In this document: positions 44,259-53,113 of the stretch, one piece after another
Numbering within the stretch: position 1 is the stretch's first letter
Layout: the number at the start of each line of letters is the position of its first letter
NCBI RefSeq assembly: GCF_020010925.1
Contig: NZ_JAGJBZ010000001.1
Span: forward strand, 372,001 to 436,000
Source of the DNA: Streptomyces griseiscabiei
GTDB lineage: Bacteria > Actinomycetota > Actinomycetes > Streptomycetales > Streptomycetaceae
Direction of reading: 5' to 3'
DNA: 64,000 nt
The notes under the pieces: generated by a model
Database searches by the model: none
Told to the model about the DNA's origin: nothing
The model's input: only the letters and a program-made list of their open reading frames with translations
Made by a program: the position numbers and the translations under genes

Positions 44259-46007
44259 CTACCGGGTGCGAAGGCGGGCTGTGGCGGCCTCGTCGACGGC
44301 CGGTTCACCGTCGAGGGGTTCGGTCAGCGCGACGCCGTAGTGCTCGCGGGCCGCCTCGACACTGACGTAGCCCGCGCGCACATCGCGCAGTACGTCCGCC
44401 GCGGGGCGTTCGTACGGGGAGCCGTAGCCACCTCCGCCGCCGGTCTCGACGACGACGCGGTCACCCGCCTCGACCGGTCGTGAGTCGACCTTGCCGTTGG
44501 GGAAGTCGACCCGCTGTCCTTGTGCTGTGATCAGGGAGATCCGGTTGGGCAGTGCCTCACCGCCGCCGTCGATGCCCCACGGGGCGCTGCGGGTGCGCTC
44601 GACGAACGTGTTCAGGCGGACCGGTGCCTCAGTGCGTACGTCGACCACCGTGCCGAGCCCGCCGCGGTGCCTGCCGGGGCCCGCGGAATCGGGGCGCAGC
44701 GCGTAGCGCTCCACGAGCAGCGCGGGGTACTTGGCCTCGGTGACCTCGACCGGCGTGTTGTGGGTGTCGCCGTCGTTGATGCAGATGGTGGCGCTCTCGC
44801 CATCCTTGGCTGCGGTGGCGCCCCAACCACCGCCCTGGGCACCACCGTTGTAGAGGAACAGACGGCCGCCGGCCGGATCGGTGCCGTACATGGTGATCAC
44901 GGCGAGGTCGGCGTGGTGGCCGGCGATGGTGCCGCCGGGCACGGCTTGGGCCAGGGCGCGGAAGACGCAGTCGATGATGGTGATCGGGTAGGTCATCCAC
45001 CAGCGCATCGCGGCGGGCTTGGTGGCGCTGACGACCCGGCCGGGCGGCAGAATGATCTGCACGGGCCTGAGCGAGCCCTCGTTGACCGGGTACTCGTGCG
45101 GTGAGGTGAGGAACTTGAAGGCGACCTGCGCGGCGGACCGGCCGGCGGTGGCACCGGAGTTGAAGTAGCCGGCGACCTGGGGGCTGACCTCGCTCAGGTC
45201 GATGGTCATCCGGTCGCCCTCGACGAGCACCCTGACCTTGATCGGAACGGGCTTGCCCAGGGCCACTCCGTCGTCGTCCATGGAGGTCTCGGCGAAGTAC
45301 TCGCCGTCCGGGATGGCTTCCACGGCGTGGCGGGCGAGGGCGTCGCTGCGTTCGTAGATCAGCTCGAAGCCGCGTGTGACGGTGTCGGCGCCGTAGCGGT
45401 CGACGAGTTCGGTCAGCCGCCGCTCGCCGGTGCGGATCGCGGCGACCTGGGCCCGCAGGTCGCCGAGGGCAAGCTCGGAGAAGCGGACGTTGGTCTTGAT
45501 GATGCGGGTGATCTCGTCGTCCTGCTCGCCGCGCTTGAAGATCTTGACGATGGGGACCTGGAGACCCTCGGAGTAGATGTCCTGGGTGGTGGCGCCCAGT
45601 ACGCCGCCGATGTCCAGCCAGTGCGCCATGGACGAGGCGAACGCCACGATCTCACCGTCGGCGAAGATCGGAATGGTGAAGATCATGTGGTTGAGGTGAC
45701 TGCCCATGATGTAGGCGTCGTTGGTGAGCAGGATGTCGCCCGGCTCGATGCCGTCGTATCCGTAGTGCTCGATCTTGGCCTTGATCGCCTGGGACAGGCC
45801 GCCGACGAACATGGGCAGACCCAGGCCGATGGAGACGGTGTCGCCGTTGCGGTCGAACAGGCCGACGGTGAAGTCCTGGGCCTCGTAGATGATCGCGTTG
45901 TAGGCGGTGCGGCGCAGGTTGGTCTTCATCTCGTCGGTGATGGCGACCAGGTTGGCGCGCAGGATCTCCAGCGTCACCGGGTCTACCTCGACAGGGGTGG
46001 TGGTCAT
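44259..46007 (-). CDS. Hydantoinase B/acetophenone-carboxylase-type subunit
   Basis: 582 residues of the HyuB family: VDPVTLEILRANLVAITDEM at the start, GDILLTNDAYIMGSHLNHM, a Gly-rich GGAQGGGWGA block, and GPGRHRGGLGTVVDV typical of the C-terminal half. With HyuA it forms an ATP-dependent heteromer acting as N-methylhydantoinase, 5-oxoprolinase, or carboxylase of acetone or acetophenone-like ketones. The ATG overlaps the hyuA stop as ATGA. In an aromatic-degradation setting a ketone or cyclic-amide substrate is plausible, but the choice is open. Confidence 0.88.
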   Translation of the reverse strand: MTTTPVEVDPVTLEILRANLVAITDEMKTNLRRTAYNAIIYEAQDFTVGLFDRNGDTVSIGLGLPMFVGGLSQAIKAKIEHYGYDGIEPGDILLTNDAYIMGSHLNHMIFTIPIFADGEIVAFASSMAHWLDIGGVLGATTQDIYSEGLQVPIVKIFKRGEQDDEITRIIKTNVRFSELALGDLRAQVAAIRTGERRLTELVDRYGADTVTRGFELIYERSDALARHAVEAIPDGEYFAETSMDDDGVALGKPVPIKVRVLVEGDRMTIDLSEVSPQVAGYFNSGATAGRSAAQVAFKFLTSPHEYPVNEGSLRPVQIILPPGRVVSATKPAAMRWWMTYPITIIDCVFRALAQAVPGGTIAGHHADLAVITMYGTDPAGGRLFLYNGGAQGGGWGATAAKDGESATICINDGDTHNTPVEVTEAKYPALLVERYALRPDSAGPGRHRGGLGTVVDVRTEAPVRLNTFVERTRSAPWGIDGGGEALPNRISLITAQGQRVDFPNGKVDSRPVEAGDRVVVETGGGGGYGSPYERPAADVLRDVRAGYVSVEAAREHYGVALTEPLDGEPAVDEAATARLRTR

Positions 46008-48067
46008 CGCCGTCCGCCGATCGTGAGAAGCAGGTTGCCGTAGGAGTCGACCTCGCAGCGGTCGCCCTCGCGCAACAGGGTGGTCGTGGTCTCTTCCGCG
46101 ATGGCCGCCGGGCCGGTGACGACGTTGCCCGCGAGGAGTTGCGGGCGTGAGTACACCGGGCAGTCCCGTGCGGGAGCGTCGGGGCGCAGGATCATGGGCC
46201 GGGTGCCGGCGTGGGCTGCGGCGGGGGGCTCGTGGCCGCCGATGCCGATCTTCGCGGGTTCCGGCCGGGGCACCGACCGGATCAGGGACACGCGCAGCGT
46301 CACGATCTCCGCGGGCTCGTCCGGAGCGCCGTGCGCGAACCGTTGCTCGTGCGCCAGGTCGAACGCCTTCTTGAGCGCGGCGAGCCCGTCCACGGTGGCC
46401 GCGGCGTCCAGCGGCGGGATCTCCAGCGTGATGGAGTGCTCCTGCCCCACATAGCGCATGTCGGCCTGGCGGAGGAACATCAACTCGCCCGCCCCGGAGT
46501 CGTCGAGGGCGGCGGCGCACTCCTGCTCGAGTTCCCGGAACCGGCTGTCCAGGACGGCGGAGTCGAGGTCGTCGAGCCGGTCCACCTGGGTACGGACGGC
46601 GTCGTGGCGCAGGTCGGCCATCAGCATGCCCAGCGCGGAGAACACCGCGGGGATCTGCGGTACGACGACCTGGGTGATGCCGAGTTCGCGGGCGACCAGC
46701 GAGACGTGCAGCGGCCCGTTGCCGCCGTAGGCGAAGAGCGCGAACTCCCGCGGGTCGAGGCCGCGTTCGGTGGTCACGGCGCGTACGGCGTTCGCCATGG
46801 ACGCCGCCGCGATCGCGAGGACGCCGGACGCCGTGCGGGCCACGTCGAGGCCGACCTCGTCGCCGATCCGTGCCACGGCGGCCTCGGCGGCGGCACCGTC
46901 GAGCCGCAGGTTCCCTGACAGGCTTCCGTTCTTCGGCAGCAGGCCGAGCGCCACGGCGGCGTCGGTCACCGTCGCTTCGGTGCCGCCCTGGCCGTAGCAC
47001 GCCGGGCCGGGCAAGGCGCCGGCGCTGCGGGGTCCGACATGGAGGCCGCCCGCGGCGTCGATCCACGCGGTACTGCCGCCGCCGGTGCCGACCTCGACGA
47101 TGTCCAGGCACGGGATCTGGATCGGCAGGCCGTTGGCGTAGCCGCCGACGAAGTACTCGGCTGCCTGCGGGAACGTGAGGTCCCGGATCACCGACGCCTT
47201 CGCCGTCGTACCGCCCATGTCGAACGCGATGGCGTCGCGCAGGCCCAGCGTGCGGCACACCTCGATGGTGCCGACCACCCCGCCCGCCGGACCGGACTCC
47301 ATCATGTGCACGCACTGTTCGCGGATGGTCGCGACGTCCGAGAGACCGCCGCTGGACTGCATGACGAGCAGGGGTCCCCGGGAGCCGGCGTCGGTCAGCT
47401 TCTGTTCCAGCCGGGTGAGGTAGTCACTGACCACCGGTCCGACGTAGGCGTTGGCGACCGTCGTCGAGGTGCGCTCGAACTCGCGGTATTCGCGGGTGAG
47501 TTGGTGGGACAGCGTGACGTAGGTGTCCGGGCAGTGCTCGGCCAGGATCTCCCCGAGGCGGCGTTCGTGATCAGGGTTGCGGTAGCCGTGCAGCAGGCAC
47601 ACCGCGACCGCCTCGGCGCCGCTGCGCCGGACGCGGTCGGCGACCTCTCGGGCGGCGTCCTCGTCCAGCGGGCGTTCCACCCGTCCGTCGGCGCGCATCC
47701 ATTCCGGGACCTCGAACACCATCTCCCGCGGGAGCAGAGGCTGGTGCTGGCGGAAACCGAGGTCGAACGCCTCCGGCCGGTTGACCCGGCCGATCTCGTA
47801 GACGTCCCGGAAACCCTCGGTGGTGACGAGCGCGACGCGGGCGCCCTTGCGCTCGGTCAGCGCGTTGATGACGACCGTGCTGCCGTGCACGATCATCGAG
47901 GCGTCGGCGGCATCGGCGCCGCACGCGGTGAAACCGGTGAGGATGCCCTCGATCAGGTCATGCGGGGTGCTGAGGGTCTTGCCGATGACCGTGCTGCCTC
48001 GCACGTCGTCGTAGACCACGACATCGGTGAATGTTCCGCCGATGTCGACTGCCGCGCGGGTACTCAT
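46004..48067 (-). CDS. Hydantoinase A/acetophenone-carboxylase-type subunit
   Basis: 687 residues from ATG 48067, with a strong AAAGGAG six bases upstream. The actin-like ATPase fold shows phosphate-1 motif DIGGTFTDVVV (8-18), IVHGSTVVINALTERKG, the central DMGGTTAKASV motif and FALFAYGGNGPLH, diagnostic of HyuA. It binds and uses ATP to activate its substrate, with HyuB completing the reaction. Divergence between N-methylhydantoinase, oxoprolinase and ketone carboxylases is mostly in substrate-binding loops, which I cannot assign. It is the first enzyme gene of the operon hyuA-hyuB-FAH. Confidence 0.9.
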   Translation of the reverse strand: MSTRAAVDIGGTFTDVVVYDDVRGSTVIGKTLSTPHDLIEGILTGFTACGADAADASMIVHGSTVVINALTERKGARVALVTTEGFRDVYEIGRVNRPEAFDLGFRQHQPLLPREMVFEVPEWMRADGRVERPLDEDAAREVADRVRRSGAEAVAVCLLHGYRNPDHERRLGEILAEHCPDTYVTLSHQLTREYREFERTSTTVANAYVGPVVSDYLTRLEQKLTDAGSRGPLLVMQSSGGLSDVATIREQCVHMMESGPAGGVVGTIEVCRTLGLRDAIAFDMGGTTAKASVIRDLTFPQAAEYFVGGYANGLPIQIPCLDIVEVGTGGGSTAWIDAAGGLHVGPRSAGALPGPACYGQGGTEATVTDAAVALGLLPKNGSLSGNLRLDGAAAEAAVARIGDEVGLDVARTASGVLAIAAASMANAVRAVTTERGLDPREFALFAYGGNGPLHVSLVARELGITQVVVPQIPAVFSALGMLMADLRHDAVRTQVDRLDDLDSAVLDSRFRELEQECAAALDDSGAGELMFLRQADMRYVGQEHSITLEIPPLDAAATVDGLAALKKAFDLAHEQRFAHGAPDEPAEIVTLRVSLIRSVPRPEPAKIGIGGHEPPAAAHAGTRPMILRPDAPARDCPVYSRPQLLAGNVVTGPAAIAEETTTTLLREGDRCEVDSYGNLLLTIGGRR

Positions 48068-48122
48068 GGGACTCCTTTGCGTGCTTGAGGGCGTGGGCGT
48101 CAGCCGCACGGGTCAGTGGACG

Positions 48123-48431
48123 TCAGCCGCACCGGTGATGGGACAGGATTTCCCGGACCCATTGCGACCAGACGACTTCCGCGGACCGGCGTGCGGCGTC
48201 CTGGTCGCCGGGGTCGATCAGAGCGACGATCCGCAGGTCGCCGGTGAGATGAGCATCGGGAAAGTGCCTCTCCGTCACCAGCAGCAGGTGGTTGTCCAGC
48301 TCCGCGACGACGCGCGCCACCTCCGCGCTGCCGACTTCAGGCAGACGCGCTTTCAGTTCGGTCAGGAAAAGTGCTTTGTGCGGCCTGCTTTCGAGGACGC
48401 CGATAACGTGTGTCCGCACGTCCTTGGTCAT
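48123..48431 (-). CDS. Small winged-helix-like protein
   Basis: 102 residues from ATG 48431; a longer form from ATG 48482 is possible. Helical segments DVRTHVIGVLESRPHKALFL and AEVARVVAELDNHLLLVTERH have the spacing of a winged helix, suggesting a small regulator, but no family is recognised with confidence. It lies between the LysR gene and hyuA, on the same strand, and may be part of the operon's control or a subunit of the HyuAB enzyme. Confidence 0.5.
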   Translation of the reverse strand: MTKDVRTHVIGVLESRPHKALFLTELKARLPEVGSAEVARVVAELDNHLLLVTERHFPDAHLTGDLRIVALIDPGDQDAARRSAEVVWSQWVREILSHHRCG

Positions 48432-48514
48432 GCCGAAAGGGAAGCCGAGGTTAAATACATGCGTCAACTGAATGTCATTCATGGGAGACATGCAGCGCAT
48501 TCATCAGTGCTGCG

Positions 48515-49456
48515 TCACTCGTGTGTCACTGCCCTGAGCAGCTGCTCCCGTAGCCATGCACATGCCGGGTCGTGGGCGAGCCGGGGGTTCCACACCATGT
48601 CGATGCCGAGTGGGGGCACGACGATGGGCAGCGGGAAGACCTGGACCAGCCCGGCTTCCTGGAACCGCAGCGCGATGCGCTTCTGGACCACGGCCAGAGC
48701 CTTGGAGGAGGCGACGACCAGCGGGATGCTGAGGAAGTCGTGACAGCGGGCCCGCACCTGGCGGTCGATGCCGAGCGCGTCCATGACCGAGTACGGCGGG
48801 ATGCGCATGTCCGCGTTCTCGAACACGACATGCGGCAGCTCGCGCAGATGGTCGACGGTGAGGTCGCCGGTCACGGCCGCGTTGTCCGGTGCCAGGACCG
48901 CGACCCACTCGTCGTTGAGGAGGCGTTCACGGGGCAGCGGGGTGGCCAGCCCGTCGGGCAGCAGTACGAGGTCGAGATCGGGGTGGGAGGAGAGATCCTC
49001 GATGAGCTGCGGGCTGGTGACGACCTGCAGGGACACCCCGGGAGCGTTCTCGTCGAGCAGACGGAGCAGGGGGCCGAGCACCACGGCGATGGTCGACGAG
49101 GAGGCGGAGATGCGGAACCGTCGCCGCGAGACCGCCGGCACGAATCCGGGCCGGTCCAGCACCTCGCTGGACATCGCGTGGAGCAGTCGGCGCAGCGGTC
49201 CCAGCAGGGCACGGCCGCGCGGTGTGAGCTCGAGTGTCGTGCCGACCTTCATCAGGAGATCGTCGCCGATGAGCCGACGGCAGCGGTTCAGGCTGTGGCT
49301 CATCGCGGGCTGGGTCAGGCCGATGCGCGCCGCCGCCCGTGTCACGCTGCGTTCCTCCAGGAGGACCTGGAGGTGCACGAGCAGGTTGAGGTCCACTCGG
49401 GACAGCCGCGCGATCTCGGACCCGTTCTCGCCCTCTGCCGGTGACGGTGCCTCCAT
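48515..49456 (-). CDS. LysR-family regulator (NodD-like)
   Basis: 313 residues. The HTH is LQVLLEERSVTRAAARIGLTQPAMSHSLNRCRRLIGDDLLMK, the NodD/NahR-like version, followed by the effector domain with RRRFRISASSSTIAVVLGP. Such regulators often sense aromatics and act as activators. GAGGTGAG lies 3 bases before the ATG. It lies 3 bases behind a second, frameshifted LysR gene and probably controls the hyuA-hyuB-FAH genes. Confidence 0.85.
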   Translation of the reverse strand: MEAPSPAEGENGSEIARLSRVDLNLLVHLQVLLEERSVTRAAARIGLTQPAMSHSLNRCRRLIGDDLLMKVGTTLELTPRGRALLGPLRRLLHAMSSEVLDRPGFVPAVSRRRFRISASSSTIAVVLGPLLRLLDENAPGVSLQVVTSPQLIEDLSSHPDLDLVLLPDGLATPLPRERLLNDEWVAVLAPDNAAVTGDLTVDHLRELPHVVFENADMRIPPYSVMDALGIDRQVRARCHDFLSIPLVVASSKALAVVQKRIALRFQEAGLVQVFPLPIVVPPLGIDMVWNPRLAHDPACAWLREQLLRAVTHE

Positions 49457-49459
49457 GAC

Positions 49460-50523
49460 TCACCTCGCCCGCTCGTCGCGCCGCCGCACGCCGGCCACCG
49501 GTGTTCCGCTCGCGGCCTGGGCGGCCCGGACCCGCAGGACGAGCTCGACGAACGCCGTTCCGACGCTGCTCGTGACCCGGGCGGGCAGGAACATCAGGTA
49601 GCTGCTGGGCGGGATGTCCCGGACCGGCAGCGCGACGATCCCGGCGTGGTTGACCGACTCCGCCACGGACCGCGGAACGAGATGGACACCGAGACCGACG
49701 GCGACGCAGGCGAGCGCCTCGTCGAAGTCCCGCACGACGGGACCACGCGGCGCGGGTTTCCCACCGGGCCGCGGCTCGACGAGGGCCCACCGGACGAACT
49801 CCGGGTCCGACGCGGCCGGCACCAGGAAGGGCACGTCGGCCAGCGCGTCCAGGGACAGCCCGGCCGGAGACAGACGATCCGGAGAGAGACCGTCCGAAGG
49901 CAGACCATCTGTGGACAGACCGCCCCAGGCCAACCCGTCTTTTGACAAACCATCCCGCGCCATGCCATCTCGGGCCAGACCATCCCGGGTGCCGGCGAGT
50001 TCGCTGTCGGCCGGGACGAGCAGAACGCGCTCCTCCTCGCACAGCTGCTGCGTGCGCACGCCGTCGATCCGGCGCGGTCCCCAGGCGAACACGACGTCGA
50101 CCTCGCCCGAGTGCAGCGCCTCGGCCACCTCGTCCGGCTGGACGTGCCGGAACTCCAGCCGAAGCCGGGCGGGGCCCTCGGCGGCCCGCGCGAAGATCGC
50201 GCCGAGCAGCGGCGCGGGACCGACCTGGTGGAAGCCGATCCGGACGAGGGTGTCGTCGCGGCGACGCCGCGCCCATGAGTCGATCCGGCTGTGCGCGTCG
50301 AGAACGTCCTGGGCGAGCGGGAGGAGCTGCCGGCCCGCCTCGGTGAGCTCGACCTTCGGGACGACCGGTGAAACAGCTCCACGCCGACGAGCCGCTCGAG
50401 CCGGAGGATGTGCTGGCTCAGTGCGGGCGTCGTCATGTACAGCGCCTGAGCCGCCCGGCCGAAGTGGAGTTCCCGGGCGACGGCCACGAAGGCGCGCAGT
50501 GCCGAACTGCTCGGCTCGGGCAT
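49460..50523 (-). pseudogene. LysR-family regulator with a one-base frameshift and internal repeat
   Basis: From ATG 50523 (GAGGAGGAGGCGG before it) the frame gives a normal Lys[44 protein letters not shown]. At HRSSR the frame changes; the continuing LysR linker [11 protein letters not shown] and full effector domain lie in another frame ending at 49460. One missing base near 50356-50361 explains the break. The effector domain also holds a ten-unit DGLxx repeat. It may be a true pseudogene, a phase-variable gene or a sequencing error. Confidence 0.75.
49835..49984 (-). repeat. Ten 15-base repeats coding for DGLxx pentapeptides
   Basis: Inside the LysR effector domain, ten consecutive pentapeptides read [50 protein letters not shown]. 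The DNA repeats every 15 bases without breaking the frame, typical of a slippage-prone minisatellite. Confidence 0.8.
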
Positions 50524-50750
50524 GTCCGCCTCCTCCTCGTCGGGCGTTCGGCAACTCTGCGAACGCCTCTCGTCGCTTGTCAACAGACTGCACGTCACCG
50601 GGCGGTTCGTCGTGCGTAAAGCCCGAGCTTCACGATCCGCACGGATTACGACGTGGACCGCGACGGCCGAGCCGCTCAGGATGGCTCGTACCACGGACGC
50701 GGCCCTGCGTCCGCCCCTCGACACCGACGGCGCTGAAGAGGAGTCTCCTG

Positions 50751-51839
50751 GTGATCGACGACTTTCCCGTCATCGACGCGGTCGTGCACGCCTACAACCT
50801 CGACCCGGCCAACTACGCCAACAAGTGGGGACTGCCGTCCTCCGAACTCGTGGCGGGTGCGAGCTACGCCGGCAGCAAGCCCGGCTACCGGCTCCCCCAC
50901 GACCAGTACGTGCGGAACTGGACCATGGCGGAGACCGCCTCCATGATCTTCGCCGAGAGCAGCACCGACCTGGCCGTCCACCATGTCCTGCCGGTGGGCG
51001 CGTTCAGGGACGGCATGTGCTCGGTGGAGAAGACCCATGAGGCGATCACCCGCTGGCCGGACCGGTTCGTCGTCTACGCCGGCGTCGACCCCACCCTCGG
51101 CCGAGCGGCGATCGACGAGATCGACCGCCAGGTCGAGCTGCTGGGCAACCCGCCCGGCCTCAAGCTCTACCCCAACAGCTGGCGCGACGACGAGGTCCTG
51201 ACCTGGAAGATGGACGACCCCGAGGTCGCCTTCCCGGTGTTCGAGCACGCCCGCTCTCGCGGGATCAAGGTCATCGCGGTGCACAAGGCCGTGCCGCTCG
51301 GCCCCTACCCGCTCGACGGCTACCGGGTCGACGACATCGATCGCGCCGCGATCGCCTTTCCGGACCTGACCTTCGAGATCGTGCACGGCGGCTCGGCATT
51401 CCTGGAGGAGACCGCCTGGCAGCTCGCCCGCTTCCCGAACACCTTCGTCAACCTGGAGATCACCACCTCGATGGCCTGCTCGAAGCCCACGGCGTTCCAG
51501 TACGCGATGGGCGGGCTGATGCAGGTCGCGGGGACGGCGGTACTGCCCCGCATCGTGTGGGGCACCGGTGCGATGGCGTTCCATCCGCAGCCGCTGATCG
51601 ACGCGTTCTGGCGTGACTTCCGGTTCGACTCCGCCGTCATGGAGCGGTTCGGGCTGCCGCAGATCACCGACGAGGACAAGAAGGCGATCCTCGGCGCGAA
51701 CTACGCACAGCTGCTCGGCATCGACGTCCCCGCCCGGCTCGCACGCATCGCGGGTGACGAGTTCAGCAAGAGAAAGGCCGAGGCGGGCGGTCTGCTGCCT
51801 GCGTACTCGACCACGGCCTCGGCAGGCGCGCATGTCTGA
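50751..51839 (+). CDS. Amidohydrolase-family 2 protein
   Basis: 362 residues of the PF04909 amidohydrolase (TIM-barrel) type. N-terminal [16 protein letters not shown] corresponds to the first metal motif, here lacking the common DxHxH spelling; [14 protein letters not shown] carries a later histidine, and [13 protein letters not shown] replaces the usual final Asp loop. Relatives include ACMS and gamma-resorcylate decarboxylases. Start GTG 50751 follows GAGGAG. It leads an operon with a MIP18-type protein, a double EthD protein and an alpha/beta hydrolase, so hydrolysis or decarboxylation of an aromatic-derived intermediate is likely. Confidence 0.8.
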   Translation: MIDDFPVIDAVVHAYNLDPANYANKWGLPSSELVAGASYAGSKPGYRLPHDQYVRNWTMAETASMIFAESSTDLAVHHVLPVGAFRDGMCSVEKTHEAITRWPDRFVVYAGVDPTLGRAAIDEIDRQVELLGNPPGLKLYPNSWRDDEVLTWKMDDPEVAFPVFEHARSRGIKVIAVHKAVPLGPYPLDGYRVDDIDRAAIAFPDLTFEIVHGGSAFLEETAWQLARFPNTFVNLEITTSMACSKPTAFQYAMGGLMQVAGTAVLPRIVWGTGAMAFHPQPLIDAFWRDFRFDSAVMERFGLPQITDEDKKAILGANYAQLLGIDVPARLARIAGDEFSKRKAEAGGLLPAYSTTASAGAHV

Positions 51840-52215
51840 ACCGAGCCCCGGCCCCACGGAGATCGACCCGGACATCGCCGCCGCGCTGCGCACGGTCGTG
51901 GACCCGTGCAGCGCGGCCACCGGCGCCCCGCTGAACCTGCTGGACATGGGCCTGGTCAAGCGGGCGGAGCGGGTCGGGGACCGGGTCGAGGTGGAGCTGC
52001 GCCTGACCTCGCCGATCTGCTGGAACGCCGCGCCGATGGCGGAGGCCGTCGAGCAGGCCGTGGCCCGCGTCGCCGGGGTGCGCCGGGTGACCTGCACCGC
52101 CGACCACGGGCTGGAATGGACACCCGACATGGTCAGCGCCGAAGGACAGGCGAGGCTGCGCCGCCTCCGCCCGGTCCCCTCACCCCCGCAGCGCCCCCTG
52201 CCGGTTCGCCCCTGA
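51832..52215 (+). CDS. MIP18/DUF59-family protein
   Basis: 127 residues. IAAALRTVVDPCSAATGAPL with NLLDMGLV, then VEVELRLTSPICWNA and VAGVRRVTC, follow the MIP18 (SufT/PaaD-like) pattern. These proteins help deliver Fe-S clusters or metals; PaaD does so for phenylacetyl-CoA epoxidase. The ATG overlaps the amidohydrolase end by 8 bases, a coupling that suggests it serves that metalloenzyme or the Rieske proteins downstream. The Cys in SPICWN is the likely functional residue. Confidence 0.78.
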   Translation: MSEPSPGPTEIDPDIAAALRTVVDPCSAATGAPLNLLDMGLVKRAERVGDRVEVELRLTSPICWNAAPMAEAVEQAVARVAGVRRVTCTADHGLEWTPDMVSAEGQARLRRLRPVPSPPQRPLPVRP

Positions 52216-52243
52216 CGTAGGACATCGGACATCGGAGTTTCGA

Positions 52244-53113
52244 ATGATCAAGTTCTGGTTGGCCAGCAGACCTCCGGTCGGAGGCGAGCGCGAGCGTTTC
52301 GACTACGAGTGGGGCGTCATGCACCCGTCGCTGATGGCGATGACGCCCTCGGTGATGCGTGCTTTCCAGCGCTACGCCCAGCACCGGGTCGCCGTCGGTG
52401 CGACCGACGACATGCTGCTGCTCGGCGCGTCGGACGAGAACTGGTACAGCATCTCCGACCACTGGCTGGAGAACCTCGACGAGCTCGTCGACGACATCTT
52501 CGCGGGGGCGGACTACCCCCGGCGGATGGGCCCGCACAGGTTCGGTGACAGCGCCTTCGTCATCGAACTCACCGCGGGTGAGGTGCTCCACGACCAGGCC
52601 GTCCCGTTCACCGGCCGCGGCGGCGTGAAGGTGGTGCACTTCCTACGCCGCCGTGAGGACGTCGACCGGGCCGAGTTCGCTCGTCGCTGGTGCGAGGAGC
52701 ACGCCCCGCTGCTGCTGCAGGCCACCACCGCGGACCGCGACCTGGTCCGCCGGTACGTGCAGAACCCGCAGCTCCCGCTCGATCCCGCGGTGTTCACGGG
52801 CACGCTGTTCGAGATGGGCGGCGTGGGCACCTACGCCGGCATCGAGGAGATCTGGTTCGACGACCTCGACTCGCTCGCCGCCCTGCGCCGCGACGACCGA
52901 CTGCACAAGGTGTTGCGCGACAGCCTGGCGTCCTTCGTGGACATCGAGAACAGCTTCGCGATGCCGGTCGTCGAGCGGGTGGCGTGGGACTTCACCGTCC
53001 CGGGCGCGCCGCGGCCCGCGATCCTCGACCCGGACAGCTTCGAGTCCCGGCTGCTCGCCACCGAACGCCTCGCGCACGAGTGGGCCGTCGTCGAACCGAC
53101 CCGTCCGGCATGA
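52244..53113 (+). CDS. Double EthD-type (dimeric alpha-beta barrel) protein
   Basis: 289 residues made of two related halves (about 1-125 and 126-289), each with the EthD/ferredoxin-like pattern: KFWLASRPPVGGERERFDYEW...HP and later KVVHFLRRREDVDRAEFARRW...HAPLL. Single EthD domains act in breakdown of ethers or of polyketides and usually dimerise; here a tandem fusion makes an internal dimer. It lies 28 bases after the MIP18 gene and overlaps the hydrolase start. A decarboxylase or dehydratase role in aromatic breakdown is possible. Confidence 0.75.
   Translation: MIKFWLASRPPVGGERERFDYEWGVMHPSLMAMTPSVMRAFQRYAQHRVAVGATDDMLLLGASDENWYSISDHWLENLDELVDDIFAGADYPRRMGPHRFGDSAFVIELTAGEVLHDQAVPFTGRGGVKVVHFLRRREDVDRAEFARRWCEEHAPLLLQATTADRDLVRRYVQNPQLPLDPAVFTGTLFEMGGVGTYAGIEEIWFDDLDSLAALRRDDRLHKVLRDSLASFVDIENSFAMPVVERVAWDFTVPGAPRPAILDPDSFESRLLATERLAHEWAVVEPTRPA

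Noticed and set aside
50611..50643. CGTGCG-N21-CGCACG inverted repeat in the LysR/amidohydrolase gap
   Set aside because: Short arms with a long spacer in GC-rich DNA are expected by chance, and it does not fit the T-N11-A pattern.
49614..50750. Plus-strand extension ahead of the amidohydrolase
   Set aside because: Ser/Arg-rich antisense of the LysR gene; the real start is GTG 50751 with a ribosome site.
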